A stretch of DNA of 61,025 bases, from the NCBI RefSeq assembly GCF_014651235.1, contig NZ_BMWM01000008.1, forward strand, positions 1-61,025. Reading direction: 5' to 3'. Shown in pieces: positions 41,170 to 54,110 of this stretch; positions within the stretch are counted from its first letter, which is position 1; the number at the start of each line of letters is the position of its first letter. Both the position numbers and the translations under genes were made by a program. The DNA is from Leuconostoc lactis KCTC 3528 = DSM 20202 (lineage in GTDB: Bacteria > Bacillota > Bacilli > Lactobacillales > Lactobacillaceae). Under the pieces are notes generated by a model, which was not told the DNA's origin, ran no database searches, and saw nothing but the letters and a program-made list of their open reading frames with translations.

Positions 41170-42891
41170 ATGATTGATAAAAGACTTTTCAAACTAAAAG
41201 GGATCATGACCACATTGCTGGGACTCGTGATTTTAACTGGGATTCAAGGTCTAGCGATTCTGGCCCAAGGTATTTTCCTGGCACGGGCGATTGTGAGTCT
41301 TTGGCAAGGCCAACCGGTACAATCGGCATTGGCGTCGGTCGGCTGGTTTGCGGTAGCATTTATTGTGCGACAAATCTTAATCGTGGTTAAAAATGAATTG
41401 ATGGCCAACTATGCGAATCGAGCCGTTGAAACGTATCGAGTACAATTGTTGGCACGTTATACTGCGTTAGGTTCAACGCTGGTTGCTGAACAAGGGACGG
41501 GAAACACCGTGACCACGTTGGGGGCTGGGCTAGACAACGTGAAGAACTATTTTCAGCTCTTGCTAGTGAAAGTATTTGATTTAGGCATCATTCCTTGGTT
41601 GATTTTAAGCTATATTTTTTACCTTAAATGGGAACAAGGCCTCTTTTTGCTCTTGATTTTTCCAGTGATCATTGTTTTCTTCGTGATCTTAGGTTTGGCT
41701 GCGCAAAGTAAAGCCGATGCGGAATTTGCCAACTTTAAAAATTTGAACAACCGATTCGTCGATGCGTTACGTGGGTTACCAACTTTAAAGCAGTTGGGGT
41801 TAGCTGAAGATTACAGCCAAGAAATTTTTAAAATTTCAGAAGACTACCGGAAAACAACCATGCGGACGTTACGGATTGCGATGACGTCAACGTTTGCATT
41901 GGATTTCTTTACCACGCTATCAATTGCGGTTGTGGCTGTCTTTCTAGGGTTTGACCTGTTGGATGGTAAAATGACGTTATTGCCGGCTTTGACAATTCTG
42001 ATTCTCGCACCGGAATATTTTTTACCGTTACGCAATTTCTCTGATGATTATCATGCGACCCTCAATGGTAAAAACGCCTTAACCGATGTTTTGGAGATGT
42101 TAGACAAGCCAGAAGTGACGCAACGTGATGTCTTGCACTTATCAACGTGGACGCCAACGTCAACTTTGTCAGTGAGCGACATGAATTTTGGGTATGACGG
42201 CACGTTAGTGTTAAAAAACATGACGTTACAGGCTAAAGGGTATCAAAAAATTGCGATTGTTGGGGAAAGTGGCGCTGGTAAGTCTACCTTACTGAATCTC
42301 TTAGGTGGCTTTTTGCGCCCAAACAGTGGTGATTTTGAAATTGATGGCCAAACGATTCCGCATTTTGCGCAAAAAGATTGGCAAAAACAATTTTTCTACA
42401 TGCCACAACACCCTTATATTTTCCATGAAACGCTGCGCGATAATATCACTTTTTACGCCCCACAGGCTTCTGATGCAGCTGTTGCGGCGGCCATTGAGCA
42501 GGCAGGGCTACAAAGCTTGGTGGCAACGTTGCCCGATGGTTTAGACACGGTGATGGGAGAAAGTGGACGCCAGGTGTCTGGTGGGCAGGCGCAGCGCATT
42601 GCGTTAGCACGGATGTTGCTGGATGAACAACGGCATGTGTTGTTGTTTGATGAACCAACAGCTCATCTTGACATTGAAACTGAGTATGAGTTGAAACAAA
42701 CGATTGCACCCATCTTGGCGAATCATCTCGTCTTTTTTGCAACGCACCGCTTACACTGGTTAGATCAAATGGATTATGTGTTGGTGATGCGTGATGGGCA
42801 GATTGTCGAACAAGGTGAACCGGCCGTCCTATTGGCTGATAGTCAGAGTGCCTTGAATCACTTGCGCTCAGAATTACGAGGTGGACAATGA
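41170..42891 (+). CDS. cydD: Cysteine/glutathione ABC exporter, CydD subunit
   Basis: A 573-residue ABC half-transporter: six spans (1-320), then a nucleotide-binding domain with Walker A GESGAGKST, signature VSGGQAQR and Walker B HVLLFDEP. CydDC exports reduced thiols and is needed to assemble cytochrome bd. It overlaps cydC by 4 bases. The ribosome binding site is weak (AGGAATAG set back). Confidence 0.9.
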   Translation: MIDKRLFKLKGIMTTLLGLVILTGIQGLAILAQGIFLARAIVSLWQGQPVQSALASVGWFAVAFIVRQILIVVKNELMANYANRAVETYRVQLLARYTALGSTLVAEQGTGNTVTTLGAGLDNVKNYFQLLLVKVFDLGIIPWLILSYIFYLKWEQGLFLLLIFPVIIVFFVILGLAAQSKADAEFANFKNLNNRFVDALRGLPTLKQLGLAEDYSQEIFKISEDYRKTTMRTLRIAMTSTFALDFFTTLSIAVVAVFLGFDLLDGKMTLLPALTILILAPEYFLPLRNFSDDYHATLNGKNALTDVLEMLDKPEVTQRDVLHLSTWTPTSTLSVSDMNFGYDGTLVLKNMTLQAKGYQKIAIVGESGAGKSTLLNLLGGFLRPNSGDFEIDGQTIPHFAQKDWQKQFFYMPQHPYIFHETLRDNITFYAPQASDAAVAAAIEQAGLQSLVATLPDGLDTVMGESGRQVSGGQAQRIALARMLLDEQRHVLLFDEPTAHLDIETEYELKQTIAPILANHLVFFATHRLHWLDQMDYVLVMRDGQIVEQGEPAVLLADSQSALNHLRSELRGGQ

Positions 42892-44615
42892 CAAAAATAA
42901 AACAACTTTTACGTCGCGATCATTGGATCGTACCCTTCTTGAAAACACAAAAGAAAGGCTTGTTTTGGTCCATTTTTTTGGCGTTCTTAACCACGTTTGC
43001 GGCTGGCGCGTTGATGTTTGTGTCGGGTTATTTGATTTCACGCGCAGCCCAGCGGCCAGATAACATTTTGTTGATCTATGTACCGATTGTTTTGACACGT
43101 GGTTTTGGTATTGTGCGCCCAGTCTTTCGTTATGCACAACGCCTCGTTTCGCATAATTGGGTGTTGAAATTCGTGTCAAAGTCACGGCAACGTCTTTATG
43201 AAAGTGTGGCCAGTACCGCAAGTAGCATTCGTGGCCGCTTGCAAACTGGTGAAATTCTAGGGTTGTTAGCGGGTGACTTAGATCAATTACAGAATCTGTA
43301 TTTGCGCACGATTTTCCCACTTGGCGCCGGCTTAATGTTATATTTGTTTGTCAACTTAGGGTTTGGCGTGGTGGACTGGCGTTTCATGATTTGGTGGTTT
43401 GTGATGTTGACCATCATTTTGGTGGTGATTCCGCTCCTGAGTTTTTGGGCAAATCGTCAGCGGATTCAGCGTCAAAAGCAATTACAAGCGCAACTCTATA
43501 CGGAAACAACAGATGCCGTACTTGGTTTACAAGACTGGGTGTTGTCAGGCCGTCAAGCTGATTTGATGGCGCGTCAAGGGCGTACAATGGCGGCATTATC
43601 CGCTGCTAAGCATTGGGGCATGTCGTTTGGTTGGTGGCGTGATTTTATCATCCAAATGCTGGTGTTGGTGTTAGCAATGAGTACCATTTTTTGGGCCGGC
43701 CATCAATTTGCGGGTCACACGATTGCGGTGAACTATATTGCTGCCTTTACGTTAGCGATTTTCCCATTAGTCGATAGCTTTTTGGGTGTTAACCAAGGTG
43801 TGAGTGAGGCGCCTTTTTACGAAGACAGTCTTCAGCGGTTAAATGAGCTGCCAGTACCAGAACTAACACCAGAAAGCCCGATTCATGTGACTGATTCAAC
43901 GATTGCGTTGCATGATGTAACCTTTCAATATGATCAGCAACGGATTATTGATCACATGACTCTGACGATTAAACCAGGTGAAAAAATCGCTTTACTCGGG
44001 CGTTCAGGATCAGGGAAGACGACGTTGTTGCGGTTGATTACGGGTGATTTAACACCGACAACTGGGCAGGTAACTATTGGCGGACAACCAGTACAAGCGC
44101 TACGTCATCAACTGGCGCGGCTTGTTGCAGTGTTAGATCAGCAAGCTTACTTGTTTGATACGACAATTTTGAATAATGTGCGGATGGGTAATCCTGGGGC
44201 GACAGATGACCAGGTGAAAGAAGCCATTCGTAAGGCTGGTTTGCAGCCATTGATTGATCGTTTGCCAGATAAATATGACACTCAAATGCAAGAAGCGGGG
44301 CAACGCTTTTCCGGTGGGGAACAACAGCGGTTTGCCTTGGCACGAATCTTGCTACAAGATGCGCCAATTGTTATTTTAGATGAACCAACTGTTAGTTTGG
44401 ATCCCAGAACTGAACGCGCCGTGTTAGACCAGATTTTCAAAGTGCTACATGATCGCACGATTATTTGGGTAACGCATCACTTAACGGGGATTGATCAAGT
44501 TGATCAAGTCTATTTCTTGGCAAATGGGCACTTTACACTATCAGGTACCCCACAGTACCTACGGGAAACGTCCCAACACTTTAGACAATTATTAGCACTG
44601 GATACTTTTAACTAA
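42888..44615 (+). CDS. cydC: Cysteine/glutathione ABC exporter, CydC subunit
   Basis: A 575-residue partner of CydD with a membrane domain, Walker A GRSGSGKTT, signature FSGGEQQR and Walker B IVILDEPT. It starts at the ATGA overlap with cydD and is followed at once by the glucosaminidase gene (TAATG). Confidence 0.9.
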   Translation: MTKIKQLLRRDHWIVPFLKTQKKGLFWSIFLAFLTTFAAGALMFVSGYLISRAAQRPDNILLIYVPIVLTRGFGIVRPVFRYAQRLVSHNWVLKFVSKSRQRLYESVASTASSIRGRLQTGEILGLLAGDLDQLQNLYLRTIFPLGAGLMLYLFVNLGFGVVDWRFMIWWFVMLTIILVVIPLLSFWANRQRIQRQKQLQAQLYTETTDAVLGLQDWVLSGRQADLMARQGRTMAALSAAKHWGMSFGWWRDFIIQMLVLVLAMSTIFWAGHQFAGHTIAVNYIAAFTLAIFPLVDSFLGVNQGVSEAPFYEDSLQRLNELPVPELTPESPIHVTDSTIALHDVTFQYDQQRIIDHMTLTIKPGEKIALLGRSGSGKTTLLRLITGDLTPTTGQVTIGGQPVQALRHQLARLVAVLDQQAYLFDTTILNNVRMGNPGATDDQVKEAIRKAGLQPLIDRLPDKYDTQMQEAGQRFSGGEQQRFALARILLQDAPIVILDEPTVSLDPRTERAVLDQIFKVLHDRTIIWVTHHLTGIDQVDQVYFLANGHFTLSGTPQYLRETSQHFRQLLALDTFN

Positions 44616-45250
44616 TGGCAAAAAAAAGACAAAAACGCGGCAGAAAACGTTTATTGAAACTAGATTTATGGCTCTGGGTGAGCACGATTTTAATACTGGC
44701 AATTGTCGCTAGTTTTTGGTCACAAACAACGATTTTTAAACCAGCGCAACCGACCACTAAACAAGACGATATTAAAGCACAACGCATCGCGTGGATTAAT
44801 GAACTTGCCCCTTATGCACGTCAAATGCAAGAACAGTATGGCGTGATTGCTTCAATTAGTATCGCGCAAGCCATTCTTGAATCCAATTGGCATACGTCAA
44901 TTTTATCGACGCAATACAATAATCTTTTTGGGATTAAGGCGCGTGCGGGTCAAAAAAGTGTCGTATTGCCGACCCAAGAGTTTGAAAATGGCGAATGGAA
45001 AACCATTCAAGGCCGTTTTGCAGCTTATGATTCTTGGCAACAAAGTATGAAAGCACACGCAGAGTTACTTTATCATGGTACCAGTTGGAATGCTGCCCAA
45101 TATCAACATGTCTTAGCCGCAAAGGATTATCAAGCCGCTGCTGCCGCTTTGACACGCGATGGCTATGCCACGGATCCAGCTTATGCGGAAAAACTCATTT
45201 CGATTATTCAAACTTGGCAATTATCACGATTTGATATCCCACAAAAATAA
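44615..45250 (+). CDS. Membrane-anchored GH73 N-acetylglucosaminidase
   Basis: A 211-residue protein with a very basic N-terminus, one membrane span (about 18-38) and a GH73/LytG-type glucosaminidase domain from about 50 onward (ISIAQAILESNW with the catalytic Glu, NNLFGIKA, FAAYDSWQQSMKAHAELL). It should face outward and cut peptidoglycan glycan strands. It overlaps the cydC stop codon by one base, so it is coupled to the cyd operon, an odd partner for it. Confidence 0.85.
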   Translation: MAKKRQKRGRKRLLKLDLWLWVSTILILAIVASFWSQTTIFKPAQPTTKQDDIKAQRIAWINELAPYARQMQEQYGVIASISIAQAILESNWHTSILSTQYNNLFGIKARAGQKSVVLPTQEFENGEWKTIQGRFAAYDSWQQSMKAHAELLYHGTSWNAAQYQHVLAAKDYQAAAAALTRDGYATDPAYAEKLISIIQTWQLSRFDIPQK

Positions 45251-45273
45251 AACGAGCTTCGGCTCGTTTTTTT
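45248..45273 (+). terminator. Terminator after the glucosaminidase gene
   Basis: AAACGAGC and GCTCGTTT enclose a UUCG tetraloop and run into seven T. Confidence 0.92.
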
Positions 45274-45281
45274 GTGGTTGA

Positions 45282-45295
45282 CGAACTGCTGTTCG
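45282..45295 (+). promoter_or_regulatory. LexA (SOS) box-like operator before pcrA
   Basis: CGAAC-TGCT-GTTCG has both half-sites of the Gram-positive LexA box; two of the four central bases deviate from the Bacillus consensus. It covers the -35 position of the promoter at 45306. Confidence 0.6.
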
Positions 45296-45305
45296 TGTGG
45301 AAATC

Positions 45306-45314
45306 TGGTATAAT
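45306..45314 (+). promoter_or_regulatory. Extended -10 promoter of pcrA
   Basis: TGGTATAAT, a perfect extended -10 element, 33 bases before the pcrA ATG. Confidence 0.7.
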
Positions 45315-45346
45315 AATAGGAGTTAATTTACACTTTAGGAGCACAC

Positions 45347-47593
45347 ATGTCAGTAGAAGAACTCATCAATGGAATGAACGACAAGCAGGCCGAAGCTGTC
45401 CAAACAACGCAAGGCCCACTTTTGATTATGGCAGGTGCCGGATCAGGAAAAACGCGCGTGTTAACGCACCGGATTGCCCATTTGGTAAAAGATTTAAACG
45501 TGATGCCATGGCGCATTTTGGCGATTACCTTTACCAATAAGGCCGCTAAGGAAATGCGCGAACGAATTGGTGCGTTGTTGTCTGAAGATGTGGCGCGCGA
45601 CATTTGGGTGTCAACTTTCCATGCTTTGGCGGTGCGCATTTTACGTCGTGATGGTGAAAATATTGGCTTGTCTCGTAATTTTACGATTATTGACACTAGT
45701 GCGCAGCGCACATTGATGAAGCGTGTCATTAATGACCTCAACTTAGATACGAATCAATACGAGCCACGTACCGTGCTTGGGATGATTTCCAATGCGAAAA
45801 ATGACATGTTGCGGCCAAAGGACTATGCGCAACAAGCCGATAACGCGTTCCAAGAAACTGTGGCAGAAATTTATGCGGCGTATCAAGCCGAATTGAAGCG
45901 CGCGCAAAGCGTGGACTTTGATGATTTGATTATGTTGACAATTGATTTGTTCCAGTCATCACCTGACGTCTTAGCACGCTATCAAAATCAATTTGACTAT
46001 TTACATGTCGACGAGTATCAAGATACCAACGATGCGCAATATACCATTGTCAATATGCTTGCGCAGCGCTCACAAAATCTCGCCGTGGTCGGTGATGCCG
46101 ATCAGTCAATTTATGGTTGGCGTGGCGCCAACATGAACAACATCTTGAACTTTGAAAAGGATTATCCTAACGCACAAACGATTTTGTTGGAACAAAACTA
46201 CCGTTCAACGCAAAATATTTTGGATGCGGCCAATGCCGTCATCAACAATAATAATGAACGGCTACCAAAAAATCTCTGGACGCAAAATGGACAGGGTGAC
46301 AAAATTACGTATTATCGCGCGCAATCTGAACATGATGAAGCGAATTTTATTTTAGCCAATATTCAAAAAATGCGCGCCGAAAAGCAAATGGCGTACAGTG
46401 ATTTTGCCGTGTTGTATCGCACCAATGCGCAATCGCGAAACGTCGAAGAAGCCTTGGTGAAGGCTAATATGCCTTATACAATGGTTGGTGGTCATAAGTT
46501 CTATGAACGTAAAGAAATTCTGGATATTATGGCTTACATGCAACTGGTAACCAATCCCAATGACAATGCAGCGTTTGAACGGATTGTTAATGAACCCAAG
46601 CGTGGCTTAGGCGCAACGTCGATCACACGGTTGCGGGAACTCGCCAATCGGTTGAATGTTTCATATATGACAGCGATTGAAAGCATTGAATTGGCCCCCG
46701 CGATTTCAACGAAGGCGACGTCAAAGTTCCTCGAATTTGCTGAAATGATGCATGAATTACGCCAGCAAGCTGAGTTTTTGAACGTGACGGAACTCGCTGA
46801 AATTGTGATGACACGGTCTGGTTATCGGCAAATGCTAGCGCAAAAAAATGATCCGGATAGCCAAGCACGTTTGGAAAACTTGGAAGAATTCTTGTCGGTG
46901 ACCAAAGAATTCGATGCCAAGTATCAACCAGATGATCCAGAAGCCATTGATCCGATGACGGACTTCTTGGGCACCACTGCTTTAATGAGTGATTTGGATG
47001 ACTTTGAAGAAGGCGACGGCGCGGTGACATTGATGACGTTACATGCAGCCAAAGGCTTGGAGTTCCCTGTTGTCTTTTTGGTGGGCATGGAAGAAGGCAT
47101 CTTCCCCTTGTCACGCGCGTTGATGGCTGAAGATCAGCTTGAAGAAGAACGACGCTTGGCGTATGTTGGGATTACCCGCGCCATGAAAAAACTGTTCTTA
47201 ACCAATGCCTTTTCGCGTTTGTTGTATGGCCGAACACAATCTAATGAGGCTTCTCGCTTTATTAATGAAATTTCTCCAGCCTTACTTGAGACTGAATATG
47301 ATCAAAATACACGGGTAACACCACATCGTGATTTGCCGTTTGATCGGAAAAACCAGCGCGCGCAAGCAACAACTTATCGTGCGACCCCAGTGACTAAAAC
47401 AACTAGTGGCACGACTGGTGGGGATCAAATCACTTGGGCGCCAGGCGATAAAGTCTCTCACAAAAAGTGGGGGATTGGGACAGTGGTTGCCGTTAGTGGT
47501 GATCGTTCGGACCAAGAACTTAAAGTGGCCTTCCCATCGGAAGGGGTGAAGCAGTTACTGGCAGCCTTTGCACCGATTACAAAGGTTAACTAA
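45347..47593 (+). CDS. pcrA: ATP-dependent DNA helicase PcrA (UvrD family)
   Basis: A 748-residue superfamily-1A helicase. Motif I GAGSGKTR, motif II VDEYQDTN, motif III GDADQSIYGWRGA, motif IV QNYRST, motif V TLMTLHAAKGLEFPVVF and motif VI YVGITRA are all present, with a C-terminal Tudor-like tail (WAPGDKVSHKKWGIGTVV). It unwinds DNA in repair and clears recombination intermediates. It leads the conserved pcrA-ligA-camS operon. Confidence 0.95.
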   Translation: MSVEELINGMNDKQAEAVQTTQGPLLIMAGAGSGKTRVLTHRIAHLVKDLNVMPWRILAITFTNKAAKEMRERIGALLSEDVARDIWVSTFHALAVRILRRDGENIGLSRNFTIIDTSAQRTLMKRVINDLNLDTNQYEPRTVLGMISNAKNDMLRPKDYAQQADNAFQETVAEIYAAYQAELKRAQSVDFDDLIMLTIDLFQSSPDVLARYQNQFDYLHVDEYQDTNDAQYTIVNMLAQRSQNLAVVGDADQSIYGWRGANMNNILNFEKDYPNAQTILLEQNYRSTQNILDAANAVINNNNERLPKNLWTQNGQGDKITYYRAQSEHDEANFILANIQKMRAEKQMAYSDFAVLYRTNAQSRNVEEALVKANMPYTMVGGHKFYERKEILDIMAYMQLVTNPNDNAAFERIVNEPKRGLGATSITRLRELANRLNVSYMTAIESIELAPAISTKATSKFLEFAEMMHELRQQAEFLNVTELAEIVMTRSGYRQMLAQKNDPDSQARLENLEEFLSVTKEFDAKYQPDDPEAIDPMTDFLGTTALMSDLDDFEEGDGAVTLMTLHAAKGLEFPVVFLVGMEEGIFPLSRALMAEDQLEEERRLAYVGITRAMKKLFLTNAFSRLLYGRTQSNEASRFINEISPALLETEYDQNTRVTPHRDLPFDRKNQRAQATTYRATPVTKTTSGTTGGDQITWAPGDKVSHKKWGIGTVVAVSGDRSDQELKVAFPSEGVKQLLAAFAPITKVN

Positions 47594-47624
47594 CCAAGTA
47601 AGTGCGACTTTAATATGAGATTAG

Positions 47625-50816
<3,192 letters not shown>

Positions 50817-50818
<2 letters not shown>

Positions 50819-50841
50819 GCATAGCGTGCTATGCTTTTTTG
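50817..50841 (+). terminator. Terminator of the pcrA-ligA-camS operon
   Basis: AGCATAG pairs with CTATGCT around CGTG and runs into T residues; the camS stop codon overlaps its left edge. Confidence 0.88.
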
Positions 50842-50856
50842 TATATATACAAAAAA

Positions 50857-50865
50857 TGGTATAAT
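50857..50865 (+). promoter_or_regulatory. Extended -10 of a leaderless xseA transcript
   Basis: TGGTATAAT ends six bases before the xseA ATG at 50872, so the predicted transcription start is the A of the start codon. Confidence 0.65.
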
Positions 50866-50871
50866 TAAACT

Positions 50872-52152
50872 ATGTCAGAATCGGAAAAATATTTAACAAT
50901 TCGTGCCCTTACGGCCTATTTAAAAAGGAAGTTTGATGCCGATCCATACTTAGAGAAAGTCTATGTGACGGGTGAAATTTCGAACCTTGGTCGTCGTCGC
51001 GGTCGGCACTTATACTTTTCCATTAAGGATCCGGAAGGCCAAGCGGTTATTTCAGCGGCTATGTTTTCCTATGCCAATCGGTTGAAATTTGTCCCAGAAG
51101 AGGGGATGAAAGTGAATGCTGTTGGTCGGATTCAAGTTTATGAGCCCAGCGGGACTTATTCAATTATTCTGGAACAGATGACGCCTGATGGGATTGGGGA
51201 ATTATTTTTAGCGTATGAGCAGCTGAAGAAAAAATTAGCTGCTGAAGGGTTATTTCAATTGCCAAAGCGGCCGTTACCCGTTTTCCCAAAAAAAATTGCT
51301 GTGGTGACATCGCCCACTGGGTCAGTGATTGAAGATATTGCGCGCACCGTGCAACGGCGTTTCCCCATGGCGCAGGTCGTGTTGTTTCCTGCTCTAGTGC
51401 AAGGGGACAAAGCTGCTGCATCTGTGGTCAAACAAATTAAGCGTATTGATGCTAGCGGCGAGTATGATACGCTAATTGTTGGTCGTGGTGGTGGTGCCAT
51501 TGAAGATTTGTGGGCCTTTAATGATGAAACGTTGGCGCGGACTATTGCCGCTGCTAAAATTCCGATTATTAGTTCCGTTGGTCACGAAACCGACAATACG
51601 TTGGCTGATTTGGTGGCGGACCATCGTGCCGCAACGCCGACCGCGGCTGCTGAATTAGCTACACCCGTTACTCTGGCGCAATTGGTTGCGCGTTTGAACG
51701 AATTGCAGCTGCGTTTGACAGTTCGCATGAAGGCACTGATAACGAGTCGCCAGCAACGATTAGCACGCGTGGCCCAACGACCAATCTTTCAACAGCCGGA
51801 TCGTTTGTATGTTGGCTATAATCAGCGTGTTGATCAGCTATCACAACGACTCAGCCAGCAAATGCAGCAGCGCCTGGTGATGGCACAACATCAATTAGAC
51901 AATCTCACGCAACGCCAGCGTCAGTTGCGCCAAACATTATTACAAGCACCGCGGGAAAAAGTGCAATTACTGACCGCAAAATTAGACTTGATGAGTCCAC
52001 TAAAAATCTTGACGCGCGGCTATGTTGTGCTCTCTAAAGCCGACCAAGTCGTCCGTCATGTCGATGAATTGCAACCTGAAGATAAGGTCACGGTACGTTT
52101 GGCTGATGGCCAAGTAACTGCAAAAATTATAGAAACGAGCCAGTTAAAATGA
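50872..52152 (+). CDS. xseA: Exodeoxyribonuclease VII large subunit
   Basis: A 426-residue XseA. The N-terminal OB fold ([33 protein letters not shown]) is followed by the catalytic domain with [28 protein letters not shown] and [25 protein letters not shown], then coiled coil (about 265-370). With XseB it degrades single-stranded DNA. No ribosome binding site precedes the ATG. It opens the xseAB-ispA-tlyA-argR-recN operon. Confidence 0.94.
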   Translation: MSESEKYLTIRALTAYLKRKFDADPYLEKVYVTGEISNLGRRRGRHLYFSIKDPEGQAVISAAMFSYANRLKFVPEEGMKVNAVGRIQVYEPSGTYSIILEQMTPDGIGELFLAYEQLKKKLAAEGLFQLPKRPLPVFPKKIAVVTSPTGSVIEDIARTVQRRFPMAQVVLFPALVQGDKAAASVVKQIKRIDASGEYDTLIVGRGGGAIEDLWAFNDETLARTIAAAKIPIISSVGHETDNTLADLVADHRAATPTAAAELATPVTLAQLVARLNELQLRLTVRMKALITSRQQRLARVAQRPIFQQPDRLYVGYNQRVDQLSQRLSQQMQQRLVMAQHQLDNLTQRQRQLRQTLLQAPREKVQLLTAKLDLMSPLKILTRGYVVLSKADQVVRHVDELQPEDKVTVRLADGQVTAKIIETSQLK

Positions 52153-52373
52153 GTGAAAAAGTGACTTTTGAAGACAAGCTAGAACAATTGGAAGCGATTG
52201 TGAGCCAATTAGAACAAGGGGATCGGCCACTAGAAGGCGCGTTAGCTGATTTTCAGACTGGCGTTGGCTTGGTCAAAGAATTACAAGAAACGTTGAAAAA
52301 TGCCGAATTAACGTTGGCAAAAGTCATGTCAGACGACGGTGAATTAAAGGATTTGGAATTAACAAATGACTAA
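52149..52373 (+). CDS. xseB: Exodeoxyribonuclease VII small subunit
   Basis: A 74-residue XseB: two helices with [40 protein letters not shown]. It overlaps xseA by 4 bases and ispA by 8, so all three are translationally linked. Confidence 0.94.
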   Translation: MSEKVTFEDKLEQLEAIVSQLEQGDRPLEGALADFQTGVGLVKELQETLKNAELTLAKVMSDDGELKDLELTND

Positions 52374-53265
52374 ATTTGCAGAATTACGAGCGACTTATGG
52401 GCCGAAAATTGATGCACAATTAGCACAGGATTTAAAACAAATCACAACGGATGCCCAGTTTTCAGAGATGATGGCTTATGCTGTTTTGAATGGCGGTAAG
52501 CGTTTACGGCCGTTATTAACGTTGGCTGTCATTTCAAGTTTTCAACAAACCATTACACCGCAAGCCCTGAAGTTGGCGACAGCGGTTGAATGGGTGCATT
52601 CTTATTCACTCGTGCATGATGATTTGCCAGCAATGGACAATGATTTGTTACGGCGCGGGCAACCAAGTGTCCATGCGAAATTTGGGGAAGCCGCAGCGAT
52701 TTTAGTTGGGGATGCCTTGTTAACGGGCGCTTTTGAGGTGGTCACAACGGCTAATACCTTAGCGCCAGCTGAGACCATGATTCCCGACCAGACTATTGTG
52801 ACAATTGTCCAGAATTTGGCCCATTTTTCGGGTGCTGCTGGCATGGTGATTGGCCAAATGCATGATATGGCCAATCATGGCCAAAACTTACAGACAGCAA
52901 CAGACTGGTTGTTGCAAGAAATTTATACCCCAAAAACGGCGGCTTTGATTCAATTTTCGGCGCAATTAGGGGCGCAATTAGCCACACTTCATCAAACACA
53001 AGTACCAGAAGAGACGCAAGCCATGGCGCAATTTGGGTTGGATTTCGGCTTGGCCTTCCAAATTCAAGATGATCTTGATGATTTTGAACAAGATGATACG
53101 GCAACCATTGGCGCTTTGCCACACTTGATTGGCGTGTCGGCAGCGCGGACGCTGCGAGATCGTTACTTGCAAGATGCTAATGACCGTTTGACACAGTTAA
53201 CAACGCTAGTGCCAGCGTTTGACCGAACACTATTGGATGATTTTTTGACTTTAATTGGAGATTAA
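52366..53265 (+). CDS. ispA: Farnesyl/geranyl diphosphate synthase
   Basis: A 299-residue short-chain trans-prenyl diphosphate synthase. The first Asp-rich motif is DDLPAMDND and the second [18 protein letters not shown] is the isopentenyl diphosphate site. It makes farnesyl (or geranyl) diphosphate for undecaprenyl and quinone chains. Confidence 0.93.
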   Translation: MTKFAELRATYGPKIDAQLAQDLKQITTDAQFSEMMAYAVLNGGKRLRPLLTLAVISSFQQTITPQALKLATAVEWVHSYSLVHDDLPAMDNDLLRRGQPSVHAKFGEAAAILVGDALLTGAFEVVTTANTLAPAETMIPDQTIVTIVQNLAHFSGAAGMVIGQMHDMANHGQNLQTATDWLLQEIYTPKTAALIQFSAQLGAQLATLHQTQVPEETQAMAQFGLDFGLAFQIQDDLDDFEQDDTATIGALPHLIGVSAARTLRDRYLQDANDRLTQLTTLVPAFDRTLLDDFLTLIGD

Positions 53266-53267
53266 GT

Positions 53268-54110
53268 ATGGGTGCAGTAGATAAAGAGCGCGTAGATGTG
53301 TTACTCGTCCAGCAAGGGTTATTTAGTTCCCGTGAGCAGGCTAAGCGTGCGGTAATGGCTGGGCAAATTCTGGGTGAAAATGAAGAGCGCCTGGACAAAG
53401 CAGGAGAAAAAATTCCCGTGACTACGGCGCTACACTTTAAGGGTGAGCGCTTGAAGTACGTCTCACGTGGGGGCCTTAAGTTGGAGAAAGCCCTTAATGA
53501 TTTTGATATCACAGTGCAAGATAAAGTGGTACTCGATATTGGGTCATCAACGGGTGGTTTTACCGACGTCGCCCTAAAAAATGGGGCTAAATTGGTCTAT
53601 GCTTTAGATGTCGGGACCAATCAGTTGGCCTGGAAATTACGTTCAGATGACCGTGTGAAAGTGATGGAAAATACGAATTTCCGCTATTCACAATTACAAG
53701 ATTTTAAGTTTGGGCAACCGGAATTTGCTACGATTGATGTGTCCTTTATTTCGTTAGGCTTAATTTTACCGCCATTAGCCAACATCCTACAAATGGGCGG
53801 GCATGTTGTGGCGTTGATTAAACCACAATTTGAAGCTGGACGAGAAAACGTCGGCAAAAACGGGATTATTAAAGACCCCAAAGTCCATCAACAAGTTTTA
53901 CAAAAAGTAACGCAAATGATGGTCAATGATGGTTTTTCGGTGACAGAGCTCACGTATTCACCAATCAAAGGTGGTCAAGGGAACATTGAATTTTTGGCTG
54001 TCTTAACTCGCGATGACAAGCCCAAAATTGCCGACAAAATCGACATTGATGCGTTGCTCACGCAAACTTATGCACAATTAAACCACACAGGAAGCAATGA
54101 GCATGAATAA
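53268..54110 (+). CDS. tlyA: TlyA family rRNA (cytidine-2'-O)-methyltransferase
   Basis: A 280-residue protein with an N-terminal S4 RNA-binding domain (about 5-65, RVDVLLVQQGLFSSREQAKRAVMAG) and an FtsJ-like methyltransferase domain (LDIGSSTGGFTDVALKNGAKLVYALDVG is the SAM site). Homologues 2'-O-methylate ribosomal RNA; the older hemolysin name reflects indirect effects. It overlaps argR by 14 bases. Confidence 0.9.
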   Translation: MGAVDKERVDVLLVQQGLFSSREQAKRAVMAGQILGENEERLDKAGEKIPVTTALHFKGERLKYVSRGGLKLEKALNDFDITVQDKVVLDIGSSTGGFTDVALKNGAKLVYALDVGTNQLAWKLRSDDRVKVMENTNFRYSQLQDFKFGQPEFATIDVSFISLGLILPPLANILQMGGHVVALIKPQFEAGRENVGKNGIIKDPKVHQQVLQKVTQMMVNDGFSVTELTYSPIKGGQGNIEFLAVLTRDDKPKIADKIDIDALLTQTYAQLNHTGSNEHE

